NCBI RefSeq assembly: GCF_001297125.1
Contig: NZ_LHPC01000057.1
Location: 62,001 to 126,000, forward strand
Reading direction: 5' to 3'
DNA: 64,000 bases
Origin: Pseudomonas sp. RIT-PI-q
GTDB lineage: Bacteria; Pseudomonadota; Gammaproteobacteria; Pseudomonadales; Pseudomonadaceae
Shown here: one piece after another, positions 28,193-37,241 of the stretch
How positions within the stretch are numbered: position 1 is the stretch's first letter
Layout of the letters: every line of letters starts with the position of its first letter
Made by a program: the position numbers and the translations under genes
The notes under the pieces: generated by a model
Database searches by the model: none
What the model saw: only the letters and a program-made list of their open reading frames with translations
Told to the model about the DNA's origin: nothing

Positions 28193-28450
28193 TATGGCTT
28201 CCCAATAATAAACAGCTGAATATCGCCGCTCGCTGAATCGAGGGCGTCTACAGTCAGGGCTTGGCCCCCAGAGGAGGCAACGTCGGGACTCAAGGATCAC
28301 CTTGAACAGGCCCGCCACCTTCACCGCCCGCAGACAGGATACAGTGAAGATGCGCGTTTTGACTGGCGGGTCACTCAGAGATCAGTGCTTTATTTGATTT
28401 TGTGCCCCTGGCGCAGTCCTGATCCACTTCACTCCCATCAAAAAACAAGC
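28193..28450. other. Gene-free stretch between flgL terminator and the KASIII-like gene
   Basis: About 260 bp with no convincing open frame, repeat or sigma-54 site. It must contain the promoter and leader of the KASIII-like gene, but I cannot point to clear -35/-10 boxes. Confidence 0.5.
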
Positions 28451-28486
28451 AAAAAAAAAGCCAGCCCCTTATGACAGGGACTGGCC
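28451..28486 (-). terminator. Terminator of the flgFGHIJKL operon
   Basis: Hairpin GCCAGTCCCT...AGGGGCTGGC followed by nine T on the minus strand, 20 bp past the flgL stop. Confidence 0.93.
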
Positions 28487-28505
28487 GCGAGCGGTCAAGA
28501 CCGAC

Positions 28506-30083
28506 TCAAAGCTTGTTGAACAGGCCCAACTGGGAAATCTTCGAGAACGCCAGTTGCGCCGCTTGCAGCATGGTCTGCTGCAAGGTCAGACGCGTCAACA
28601 CTTCTGCGGGATCGGCGTTCTTGATCGCGCTCTGCGTCGATTCGTTGATCAGGCCGGTACTCTGGTTCTGATCGGCTTGCATGTCCATCACATTACCCCG
28701 GGCACCGATGGCGCCACGGGCCAGGTCGACCTGGTTCTTGGCATTGCCCAGGTTGGCAATGGCTGAAGCCACGGTGTCTTCCAGAAAGCGCTGCGCGGTC
28801 GGGTTGCCCTGGGTCGGCGAATCAAGCGCCTGACGCAGCTGGCTGATGGTGTCCAGCACGTTCTGTGTCTGGTGCGTATTGACCGCGATGTCGAATTGAT
28901 CCCCCGCAGCGGGTGCGCCGCCACTGAGGGCAAAGCTGACACCAGCTGCCGTCGCCGTGCCAGCCGCTACAGTACCGGAGGTAACCGGTGTGCTGCTGCT
29001 GGTCAACGGACGGGCGTAGAGGTCGAAAGTCGTTGGGCTGGTGAATTTCAGAATCGCCCCGCCTTCAGGGAAAAAGCTCTTGTAGTCAGCAGCATTGGTC
29101 ACCGACGTCTGACTGACCAACGCTGTCGATCCGTTGCTCGGCGCACGGTTGCTGACGAAGGTGTCTGGCTTGGCCGCCAACTGGAAACTGTGACCCGCGA
29201 TCACCGCGTCGGCGTTGGTGGCGTTGTCACCAGCCTTGAAAGTGATGTCAAGTTTAAAGGTCACGCCACGGAAGTTGACATCGGAGCCACCCTTGGCATT
29301 CGGGTCAAACACACCGCCCTGACTCGCCTCGGCGGTCACGTCGTTACCCAAGGCATCCTTGATCGAAAACTGGGTGCTGCTGGTGAACGCCAGGGTATAC
29401 GGCTCACCGCTGCGGAAACTCGCGTCGAACGCAGGTCCGGAATTCACCAGGCCTGGCGACAGATCCACTCGTCCGTCATTGACCGCGGGCGCGGTCATGG
29501 TGGTAGAGCTGCGAGCAGCGTTGATCGCCTGCTGGAACACGTCCCAACCGGTATCGTTGAGCCCCAGCGACATCGAGTCACCGATCTTCAGTTGCAACTG
29601 AGTCTGGTCACCCTGATAGCTGTAGGTGCCATCGCTATTGCGCGCAAAGGGCTGAGTATTGTTGCTGGCGCCGGAAAAGATGTACTTGCCGTTGGCGTCC
29701 TTGCTGTTCATCAGGCTCAGCAACTGATCTTCGGACGCACTGAGTTCTGCCGCAATGGATTTACGGTCGTCGTCGTTCAACGAACCGCCACCGGCACGCA
29801 CCGCCAACTCGCTGACTTTCTGCAGCACGTTGTTGATGCTGTCGAGCACGCTTTCTTCTTGCGCCTGGGCAGTATTCAACGCGCTGATGTTGGTGGTGTA
29901 CTGACCCAACATGGCTTTTTGCTGATCGAGTTGCAGCAGGCGGGCCGCACCGACCGGATCATCCGCCGCGGTCTCAAGTTTCAAGCCACTGCTGGCCTGC
30001 TCGGCCGTCTTGATCGCGTTGTTGAAGTTGCGCTGATAGTTGGCAGCCGTCGTCGCATAGTACTGTGCAGTAGAAATACGCAT
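28506..30083 (-). CDS. flgL: Flagellar hook-filament junction protein FlgL
   Basis: 525 residues. N-terminus MRISTAQYYATTAANYQRNF and C-terminus LTLQQTMLQAAQLAFSKISQ are typical flagellin-like ends; the middle is variable and makes the protein longer than the ~440 residues I recall for P. aeruginosa FlgL. FlgL is the second junction protein between hook and filament. It is the last gene of the flg operon, 13 bp after flgK. Confidence 0.96.
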   Translation of the reverse strand: MRISTAQYYATTAANYQRNFNNAIKTAEQASSGLKLETAADDPVGAARLLQLDQQKAMLGQYTTNISALNTAQAQEESVLDSINNVLQKVSELAVRAGGGSLNDDDRKSIAAELSASEDQLLSLMNSKDANGKYIFSGASNNTQPFARNSDGTYSYQGDQTQLQLKIGDSMSLGLNDTGWDVFQQAINAARSSTTMTAPAVNDGRVDLSPGLVNSGPAFDASFRSGEPYTLAFTSSTQFSIKDALGNDVTAEASQGGVFDPNAKGGSDVNFRGVTFKLDITFKAGDNATNADAVIAGHSFQLAAKPDTFVSNRAPSNGSTALVSQTSVTNAADYKSFFPEGGAILKFTSPTTFDLYARPLTSSSTPVTSGTVAAGTATAAGVSFALSGGAPAAGDQFDIAVNTHQTQNVLDTISQLRQALDSPTQGNPTAQRFLEDTVASAIANLGNAKNQVDLARGAIGARGNVMDMQADQNQSTGLINESTQSAIKNADPAEVLTRLTLQQTMLQAAQLAFSKISQLGLFNKL

Positions 30084-30096
30084 GTTTTACGGCTCC

Positions 30097-32106
30097 TTAT
30101 AGGGCGTTGATCAGGGTGCTGAAAATTTCCTGCGCAGTCTTGATGATCTGCGAAGAGGCCGAGTAGTACTGCTGGTATTTGATCAGGTTGCCGGTCTCTT
30201 CATCGAGGTCGACACCCGACAGCGAGTCGCGAGAATTACGCGCCTGGCTCAGGATGGTGTCAGTGGCCGTGGCATCGAGTTGCCCCTGCTTGGTCTTGGA
30301 GCCGACCGACGAGACCAGGCCACCGTAGGCATCGGTGAAACTCACGCCCGGGCTGGTGGAATTGGCACCGACCGTGGCCTTGGTTTGCAGGCCGAGCAAT
30401 GCCTGGGCGTTGCGGTTGTCCGTGCTGCCGGGCGCCGTCAGCGAGATATTGAAACTGTCGTCCTTGTCCGGACTGCCGCTGAGGGTCATCGCAACATTGA
30501 AGGTTTTCGCGACACCCAATGAGTCGGTGTAAGGCACCGCAATATTCAGATCGTTGTTCTGGCCGGGCACAATGTTCCCGGTCCCCATGCTGTTGCCCTT
30601 GGCGTCAAACACTTCATAAGCGGTGCTGCTGGTCATCAGCAAGCGAACCGGCATCGCTGCCTTGACTGCCGTCTGCATGTCTTGACGCTGGACAGGATCG
30701 TAGATGTCCAGGGCGGTGCTCAGGGTCGGCTGGCTGACGGCACCGGTGCCGTCATTACCCTGGGCCTTGGTGGACGTCAGCGGCGCGGCCGTGGCCAGGC
30801 GCTTGACGTCGGTCATGACGGTGGTCATGTCCGCCGCTGCATTGCGCGTCGGGGTGATCTTGAAGGTGTCGCCGGTATTCACCGGGGCGGCGTTGAGGCT
30901 CAGGCTGAAACCGTCGATGACCGGTGCCGGGCTCGCGCCCAGGGTGAAACTGCCCATGTCGGTGTTATCCGACAGACGACGCACGCTATAGCCCGTGGCG
31001 CTGGTGAAGGTCACCTGATAGTCGCTGACCGCCAGCTTGCTGGTGTCGTTGATGGTGACGTTGAGGTTGCCGGACGCCGGGTTGTTGTTGCCATTGGCGA
31101 TGCTGCGCTGGCTGATGGCCGCCGCACTGTTGATATCGTTAAACAGCCCCGAGCCGAAGTTGCCGTTCTGATCGACCCCCTGCCCTTGCTGTTTGTTGAC
31201 CTGATCGGCCACCACCATGGCAATGCGACCCAGGCCGTTGACGGCAGGTGTCAGCACGTCGTCGCGGTAACGCAACAGGCCGCCCATCTCGCCGCCCGAG
31301 ACCGCGGACGTGATGTCGACCGTCGAACTGCCACGATCCATGATGATCGATGAACGGGTAGGGTCAGACTTGTCGGTCTGTATGCGCAGTGTATTGACGG
31401 TATTGCCCATGACCAGCGGCTGGCCGCTACCCAGGTAAATATCCAGGCTGCCGTTGTTTTCGCTGACCTGCGTACCAATCAGCTCGGAGAGTTGGCGAAC
31501 GGTTTCGTTACGCTGGTCCAGCAGGTCGTTGGGCTGGCCGCCCGAACCACTGACCTCACTGATTTTCTGGTTGTAGGCTGCTACGGTCGCCGCCAGCTTG
31601 TTGACCTGATCGGCCATCGAGCCCAGCTGATCGTTGATGTACGTACCCTGCTGCTGCAACTGCTGGGAGATGGCATTGACCCGACTGGTCAAGGCTTGGG
31701 CATTGGTCAACAGCGCCTGACGCGCAGCGGTGTCGTTGGAATTGCCGGACAGTGTTTGCAGCGACGAGAAAAACGATTGCAGGGTTTTGGTAATGCCCGT
31801 GCCGCTGTCGGACAACAGTTTGTCCACTTGCGTGGCCTGCCCCAGGTAAGCCTGCGCATCACCGTTGAGCGATGTGGTGGTCTGCAACTGCGCATCGAGG
31901 TAGCTGTTGTAGACCCGACGCACATCGGCCAGCGTCGTACCGGTGCCGATGAATACATTGCCGTACTGACCGGAGGCTTTGGTGCTCTGCACAGTTTGTT
32001 GGCGTGAGTACCCGGCGGTGTCGACGTTGGCAATGTTGTTGCCAGTGGTCAGCAACGAAGAATGGCCAGCAGCCAGACCCGACATCCCGATATTGAGCAA
32101 ACTCAT
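30097..32106 (-). CDS. flgK: Flagellar hook-filament junction protein FlgK
   Basis: 669 residues. N-terminal block SLLNIGMSGLAAGHSSLLTT with NNIANVDTAGYSRQ, and the C-terminal LIKYQQYYSASSQIIKTAQE, define FlgK (HAP1). The middle contains variable domains. FlgK starts the hook-filament junction. It lies 23 bp after flgJ. Confidence 0.97.
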   Translation of the reverse strand: MSLLNIGMSGLAAGHSSLLTTGNNIANVDTAGYSRQQTVQSTKASGQYGNVFIGTGTTLADVRRVYNSYLDAQLQTTTSLNGDAQAYLGQATQVDKLLSDSGTGITKTLQSFFSSLQTLSGNSNDTAARQALLTNAQALTSRVNAISQQLQQQGTYINDQLGSMADQVNKLAATVAAYNQKISEVSGSGGQPNDLLDQRNETVRQLSELIGTQVSENNGSLDIYLGSGQPLVMGNTVNTLRIQTDKSDPTRSSIIMDRGSSTVDITSAVSGGEMGGLLRYRDDVLTPAVNGLGRIAMVVADQVNKQQGQGVDQNGNFGSGLFNDINSAAAISQRSIANGNNNPASGNLNVTINDTSKLAVSDYQVTFTSATGYSVRRLSDNTDMGSFTLGASPAPVIDGFSLSLNAAPVNTGDTFKITPTRNAAADMTTVMTDVKRLATAAPLTSTKAQGNDGTGAVSQPTLSTALDIYDPVQRQDMQTAVKAAMPVRLLMTSSTAYEVFDAKGNSMGTGNIVPGQNNDLNIAVPYTDSLGVAKTFNVAMTLSGSPDKDDSFNISLTAPGSTDNRNAQALLGLQTKATVGANSTSPGVSFTDAYGGLVSSVGSKTKQGQLDATATDTILSQARNSRDSLSGVDLDEETGNLIKYQQYYSASSQIIKTAQEIFSTLINAL

Positions 32107-32129
32107 GGTTCAGACCTTATAGCTTATGC

Positions 32130-33428
32130 CTATAAAGGCGTGGTGGTAGCGCCCGCCGCAGCGTAGTTCTGGTAACTCGTCATCTGCTTGGCTATCTGCG
32201 AAATCTTGCTTGCGTAGTCCGGGTCGGTTGCGTAACCGGCCTTTTGCAACTCGCGCACAAACTGTTCTGGGTTATCGGCCGACTTCACGACATCTTGATA
32301 GCGATTGTTGGTTTGCAGCAGCGTCACAAGGTCATGGAAGCTGTCCTTGTAGGAGTCGTAGGAACGGAACTCGGCCGTCTCCTTGACCTTCTGGCCATTC
32401 CTGAATTCGCTGGTGATCGCCCGTGCCGATTCGCCCGTCCAGCTGCTGCCGGCCTTGATGCCGAACAGGTTGTGACTGCTACTGCCATCCTGGGCGCGCA
32501 TGACCGATTTGCCCCAGCCGGTTTCCAGCGCGGCCTGCGCCACCAGGTAACGCGGATCGACGCCAATGCGCTCGGCGGCCTCTTTGGCCATCGGCAGCAT
32601 GGTGTTGACGAATTCGTCGGCGGAACTGAAGGCTTTTTTCGCCGGCGCCAAGGGAATCTGCGCCATGGCACGGCCATAGATCTGCAGTCGTCCGCTGGAG
32701 GTGGAATCGGTTTGCGCGGTCAGCCAATCGCCGTTGTACAGAGGGCCAGAACCGGTCTTGGTGCTCGATGGCACCTGGATTTTATTCGGGCTGGTCGCTG
32801 CCGTTGCGGCGTTGGTCGATGCCGATGGCACCAGCCCGGCGAGCAAGCGGTCGGCCAGTTTCGGTGGCAGCGCCAGACGCCGTTGATTGATCAGTGCCAT
32901 GTCATTGTGGTGAGCGCCCTCGCCCGCGCCTGTCGGCGACTTCAGCGAACGCGAAGCCCACAACGGACGCTCGCCATTGAGGCGCGACAGCGGCCCGTGG
33001 GTGGCAGCCGTACCGGCAGCAATCGGCGTTTCCACGGCGGCTTTCGCGGCAAGCTGCTTGGCGGCAGACGCGGCGGCGGCCTCACCCGGCGCCATGGGTT
33101 TGTTCTTCGACATCTGCCGCATCAGCACGTCCGCCAGACCAATACCGCCACCCTCGCGGGACATGGAAACGGCCAACTGCTGGTCGTACATTTCCTGGTA
33201 TTGCTTGGCTGCCGGGGTGTTGAGCGGGTTGTCCTGGCCCAGCGTATCGGTAGCCGAGCGCATGGACTTGAGCATTTCACCCAGGAACAGCGACTCGAAT
33301 TCCTGCGCCACTTTGCGCATGTTGCCGTCACTGTCCTTGTCGCCGACCTTGAGCTGGTTCAGGCGGTTCAGGTCCGAATAGGAACCCGAATCGCTACTGC
33401 TGACAAAACCGCTCTTGCGCATATCCAT
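32130..33428 (-). CDS. flgJ: Rod assembly protein and peptidoglycan hydrolase FlgJ
   Basis: 432 residues, two domains: an N-terminal rod-capping domain (FESLFLGEMLKSMRSATDT, about 40-110) and a C-terminal glucosaminidase domain (about 260-425; LVAQAALETGWGKSVM with the catalytic Glu, SSHNLFGIKAG). A low-complexity linker joins them. FlgJ opens the cell wall for the rod. It lies 11 bp after flgI. Confidence 0.96.
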   Translation of the reverse strand: MDMRKSGFVSSSDSGSYSDLNRLNQLKVGDKDSDGNMRKVAQEFESLFLGEMLKSMRSATDTLGQDNPLNTPAAKQYQEMYDQQLAVSMSREGGGIGLADVLMRQMSKNKPMAPGEAAAASAAKQLAAKAAVETPIAAGTAATHGPLSRLNGERPLWASRSLKSPTGAGEGAHHNDMALINQRRLALPPKLADRLLAGLVPSASTNAATAATSPNKIQVPSSTKTGSGPLYNGDWLTAQTDSTSSGRLQIYGRAMAQIPLAPAKKAFSSADEFVNTMLPMAKEAAERIGVDPRYLVAQAALETGWGKSVMRAQDGSSSHNLFGIKAGSSWTGESARAITSEFRNGQKVKETAEFRSYDSYKDSFHDLVTLLQTNNRYQDVVKSADNPEQFVRELQKAGYATDPDYASKISQIAKQMTSYQNYAAAGATTTPL

Positions 33429-33439
33429 GGTCGCCGTCC

Positions 33440-34555
33440 TCAGATCACGATCAGGTCGGCTTGCAACGCGCCGGCCTGCTTCAGTGCTTCGAGGATCGCC
33501 ATCAAGTCACCGGGTGCGGCGCCGACCTGGTTCACCGCACGGACGATTTCGTCGAGGGTGGTGCCAGGGCCGAACTTGAACATCGGTTTGGCTTCCTGCT
33601 GGGCGTTGACCCGCGAGCGTGGCACGACCGCCGTCTGACCATTGGACAGAGGGCCGGGCTGGCTGACGATCGGGTCTTCGGTGATGGTCACGGTCAGGCT
33701 GCCGTGAGTCACGGCGGCCGGGGACACCTTGACGTTCTGGCCGATCACGATGGTGCCGGTGCGGGAGTTGATGATGACTTTGGCCACCGCCTGACCCGGA
33801 TCGACTTCAAGGTTTTCCAGGATCGACAAATAGTCGACCCGCTGGCTTGGGTCCAGCGGCGCGCTGACGCGAATCGACCCGCCGTCAATGGCCTGTGCCA
33901 CGCCAGGGCCGAGCATGTCGTTGATCTTGTCGACGATGCGCTTGGCGGTGGTGAAGTCCGAACGGTTGAGGTTCAGGGTCAGGCTGTTGCCCTGGTTGAA
34001 ACCGCTCGGCACCGAACGCTCGACCGATGCACCGCCAGGGATACGACCGGCCGACGGCACATTAACGGTGATCTTCGAACCATCGCGACCTTCCGCGTCA
34101 AAACCGCCGACCACCAGGTTGCCCTGGGCGATTGCGTAAACATTCCCGTCGATACCTTTCAGCGGCGTCAGCAGCAACGTACCGCCGCGCAAACTCTTGG
34201 AGTTACCGATGGACGAAACCGTGATGTCGACCTGCTGACCCGGCTTGGCAAACGCCGGCAAATCGGCACTGATCGATACCGCCGCGACGTTCTTCAATTG
34301 CACGTTGCCCGAACCCGGCGGCACTTTGATGCCGAACTGCGAGAGCATGTTGTTGAAGGTCTGCAGGGTGAATGGCGTCTGAGTCGTCTGGTCACCGGTG
34401 CCGTTAAGCCCGACCACCAGGCCGTAACCGATCAATTGGTTGGAACGCACGCCGGAAATACTGGCGATGTCTTTCAGCCGCTCGGCTTGAGCACCGAAGG
34501 CTGCGGACATCAGGAGCGCAGCCACCATCAGGTGTTTAAGATTCAACGTAGCCAC
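33440..34555 (-). CDS. flgI: Flagellar P-ring protein FlgI
   Basis: 371 residues with a Sec signal peptide (cleavage after AFGAQA). Strong family blocks: RLKDIASISGVRSNQLIGYG, GNVQLKNVAAVSISADLPAF and VSPAAVTHGSLTVTITEDP. FlgI forms the periplasmic bushing around the rod. It begins directly after the flgH stop. Confidence 0.98.
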   Translation of the reverse strand: MATLNLKHLMVAALLMSAAFGAQAERLKDIASISGVRSNQLIGYGLVVGLNGTGDQTTQTPFTLQTFNNMLSQFGIKVPPGSGNVQLKNVAAVSISADLPAFAKPGQQVDITVSSIGNSKSLRGGTLLLTPLKGIDGNVYAIAQGNLVVGGFDAEGRDGSKITVNVPSAGRIPGGASVERSVPSGFNQGNSLTLNLNRSDFTTAKRIVDKINDMLGPGVAQAIDGGSIRVSAPLDPSQRVDYLSILENLEVDPGQAVAKVIINSRTGTIVIGQNVKVSPAAVTHGSLTVTITEDPIVSQPGPLSNGQTAVVPRSRVNAQQEAKPMFKFGPGTTLDEIVRAVNQVGAAPGDLMAILEALKQAGALQADLIVI

Positions 34556-35251
34556 CTAGAAAGGGAACAGCGGGCTGAGGAAGAAACGGTCGAACCAGCC
34601 TGGCTGACTCGCATCGGCAAACGAACCGGTGCCCGAATAGGTGATGCGTGCATCGGCGATACGAGTCGACGACACGGTGTTGTCGGTGGCGATGTCATCG
34701 GCCCGGACCAGTCCGGCAATGCGTACCAGCTCATCACCGGTATTGAGGGTCATCCACTTCTCGCCGCGTACGGCGATGATGCCGTTGGGCAAGACGTCAG
34801 CGACGGTCACGGTGATCGAGCCGGTCAGGCTGTTGCCCTGCCCGGCCTTGCTGTCACCCTTGGTCGCGCGGTCACCTTCATAGCTGGCGCTCAGGCTCAG
34901 GTCACCGCTGCCGAACGGGTTGTTGGTGGTTGCACTGCCGCCGAACAGCGAGGTCAGGCCGAGCCCGGTCTTGCTGTTTTTCGCCACTTGCGAGTTGGCG
35001 TTTTTGCTGGCCTGGGTCTTCTCGTTCAGGGTGATGGTAATGATGTCACCGACCCGGAACGCCTTGCGGTCGCTGTACAGGTTCTGTTCGAAACCGGCCT
35101 GGTAGATCGAGCCGTTGTTCGCGGCAGCCGGCAACGGCGTGCGCGGCAACACCGGGGCGTAGTAGGGATCATTGGGCTTGGGTGTCACAGGAACACAGCC
35201 CGCGAGCACGGTGATCCCACTCAATGCCAGAACAGAAACGAAGCGATTCAT
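34556..35251 (-). CDS. flgH: Flagellar L-ring lipoprotein FlgH
   Basis: 231 residues. A lipoprotein signal with lipobox LAGC places it in the outer membrane. Family blocks: NLYSDRKAFRVGDIITITLN and the C-terminal RIADARITYSGTGSFADASQ. FlgH forms the outer-membrane bushing. It lies 52 bp after flgG. Confidence 0.98.
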   Translation of the reverse strand: MNRFVSVLALSGITVLAGCVPVTPKPNDPYYAPVLPRTPLPAAANNGSIYQAGFEQNLYSDRKAFRVGDIITITLNEKTQASKNANSQVAKNSKTGLGLTSLFGGSATTNNPFGSGDLSLSASYEGDRATKGDSKAGQGNSLTGSITVTVADVLPNGIIAVRGEKWMTLNTGDELVRIAGLVRADDIATDNTVSSTRIADARITYSGTGSFADASQPGWFDRFFLSPLFPF

Positions 35252-35303
35252 GACCCTACCTCACGGTGTTGCAGGCGGCCTCATGGCCGCCTCATAGACT
35301 TGA

Positions 35304-36089
35304 TTACAGATTCTGCGTTACGAACGAGAGCATCTGGTCGGCGGTGGAGATCACCTTGGAATTCATCTCGTAAGCGCGTTGGGTGGTGATCATGTTGACC
35401 ATCTCCTCTACGGTGCTGACGTTGGACGTTTCCAGGGTGTTCTGCAGCGTGGTGCCGAAACCGGCCAGGCCCGGCGTACCGACTTGCGGCGCACCGCTGG
35501 CGGCGGTTTCCAGGAACAGGTTGTTACCCACCGCTTGCAGGCCGGCCGGGTTGATGAAGTCGGCGGTTTGCAGGTTGCCGATCACTTGGGAGGCCGGGTT
35601 GCCGGTCACGGTGATGGACACGGTGCCGTCGCGACCGACCGTGAAGGTCTGCGCGTCGTTCGGGATGACAATGGCCGGCTCCAGGGCGAAGCCGCTGGCG
35701 TTGACGATCTGGCCGTTGGAATCCAGGTGGAACGTACCGTCACGGGTGTAGGACGTGGTGCCGTCCGGTTGCAGGATCTGGAAGAAACCGCGACCGTCGA
35801 TAGCCATGTCAAGCGGCTGTTCGGTGGTTTGCAGGCTGCCGGCGGTGAAGTTTTTCTGGGTGCCGACGATGCGCACACCAGTACCCAATTGCAGACCCGA
35901 CGGCAGTTCGCTGTCCTGGGTCGACTGGGCGCCTGGTTGGCGTTTGATCTGGTAGAGCAGATCCTGGAACTCGGCGCGATCACGTTTGAAACCCGTGGTC
36001 GACACGTTGGCCAGGTTGTTGGAAATGGTCGTCAGGTTGGTGTCCTGGGCGGACAGGCCTGTTTTGGCAACCCATAGAGCCGGAAGCAT
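35304..36089 (-). CDS. flgG: Flagellar distal rod protein FlgG
   Basis: 261 residues. N-terminus LWVAKTGLSAQDTNLTTISN with NNLANVSTTGFKRDRAEFQD, and C-terminus EMVNMITTQRAYEMNSKVIS, are diagnostic. FlgG forms the distal rod. It follows flgF by 45 bp. Confidence 0.98.
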   Translation of the reverse strand: MLPALWVAKTGLSAQDTNLTTISNNLANVSTTGFKRDRAEFQDLLYQIKRQPGAQSTQDSELPSGLQLGTGVRIVGTQKNFTAGSLQTTEQPLDMAIDGRGFFQILQPDGTTSYTRDGTFHLDSNGQIVNASGFALEPAIVIPNDAQTFTVGRDGTVSITVTGNPASQVIGNLQTADFINPAGLQAVGNNLFLETAASGAPQVGTPGLAGFGTTLQNTLETSNVSTVEEMVNMITTQRAYEMNSKVISTADQMLSFVTQNL

Positions 36090-36134
36090 TTAATTCTCCT
36101 CGTGCGCCTGTTTTACGGCGCGACGTTCTGATGA

Positions 36135-36875
36135 TTAGCTGATCTGCAAGACCCGAGCCATGGCCTGGTCATCTTCTTTGGCGGTGTTCATCATCTTGAT
36201 GTGCAGCTCGAATTGCTTGGCCAGGGCCAGCACCGACGTCATCTCTTCCACGGCATTGACGTTGCTCGATTCAAGGAACCCGGACACCAGTTTGACGTTG
36301 GCATCGGCTTGCGCCGGCTTGCCGTCCTTGGTGTGGATCGAACCGTCCAGGCCTTTGGTCATGTTCTTGAAATCAGGATTGACCAGCTTGATGCGGTCGA
36401 CTTCGGCCATCACGCGCGGGCCTTCGCCCATCGCACGGATGCTGATGGTGCCGTCTTCGCCCACTTCGATTTGCTGCTCGGGCGGCACGGCAATCGGCCC
36501 GCCGTTGCCGATCACCGGCATACCGTTGCCGGCCCGCAGCACGCCGAGGGCGTCAACGTTCAGGCTGCCAGTGCGCACGTAGCTTTCACCGCCGTCAGGA
36601 TTCTGCACGGCGATCCAGCCACCACCTTGCACCGCGACATCGAGATCGCGACCGGTTTCCACCAGGGCACCCGGAGAGAAGTCGGTGGCCGGACGCTCGG
36701 ACAGGGCAAACGCACGCGCCGGAAAGCTGTCACCGAACACCGGCATCGAACGCGCCTGCTCCAGGTCTTTCTGGAAGCCGTTGGTGGAGATGTTCGCCAG
36801 GTTGTTGGCATGAGCCTTCTGCGCCAGTGCATTCTGGCTGGCGCCGGTCATTGCCACATAAAGGTACTTGTCCAC
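36135..36875 (-). CDS. flgF: Flagellar proximal rod protein FlgF
   Basis: 246 residues from the GTG at 36875 (GAGGA 6 bp upstream), giving VDKYLYVAMTGASQNALAQK, which fits the family N-terminus; the open frame continuing to 37085 is not coding. The NNLANISTNGFQKD block is intact. First gene of flgFGHIJKL here; flgBCDE are not in the window. Its sigma-54 promoter lies about 57 bp upstream. Confidence 0.96.
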   Translation of the reverse strand: MDKYLYVAMTGASQNALAQKAHANNLANISTNGFQKDLEQARSMPVFGDSFPARAFALSERPATDFSPGALVETGRDLDVAVQGGGWIAVQNPDGGESYVRTGSLNVDALGVLRAGNGMPVIGNGGPIAVPPEQQIEVGEDGTISIRAMGEGPRVMAEVDRIKLVNPDFKNMTKGLDGSIHTKDGKPAQADANVKLVSGFLESSNVNAVEEMTSVLALAKQFELHIKMMNTAKEDDQAMARVLQIS

Positions 36876-36931
36876 GCTCTTTCCTCTGCATGCCGGACGT
36901 TTGCCGCCCACTGCTGTACTGATCAGCCATA

Positions 36932-36947
36932 AGCAATTTGCAGACCA
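36932..36947 (-). promoter_or_regulatory. Sigma-54 promoter of flgFGHIJKL
   Basis: The minus strand reads TGGTCT-GCAAA-TTGCT, preserving GG-N10-GC, 57 bp before the flgF GTG. It supports the GTG start, since the longer frame would begin upstream of the promoter. Confidence 0.8.
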
Positions 36948-37090
36948 ACTTTTTTCTGGCGACGCGGGGCCCGGCAAACAAAGGACTTGAGGGGTTCGGA
37001 GGGCAATTGGGGATTGTGTTGAAGACGAAAAACCGGCGGTGTTATGCCGCTTCGCGGCAATAGATCGATGTATTGCGCGCGACACGCCCC

Positions 37091-37237
37091 TGTAGCAGCT
37101 GTCGAGCCTGCGAGGCTGCGTTCGGCGGCGAAGCCGTCGTGAATTCCGGCGCCACGGTTCTTCCGGTCAATCACGTTCATGGGGTTTACGACGGCTTCGC
37201 CGCCGAACGCAGCCTCGCACGCTCGACAGCTGCTACA
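37091..37237. repeat. Long palindrome, 50-bp arms, GTAG-AGCTG-CGAG family
   Basis: Arms 37091-37140 and 37188-37237 are reverse complements with a single mismatch, around a 47-bp centre. Outer sequence TGTAGCAGCTGTCGAG matches the palindromes at 1332 and 41740. It ends 4 bp before the phhR stop codon and may act as a hairpin at the end of that transcript. Confidence 0.9.
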
Positions 37238-37241
37238 AAAG

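Noticed and set aside
33461..35389. 642-residue plus-strand open frame
   Set aside because: Antisense shadow of flgI and flgH, both of which have full family motifs and signal peptides.
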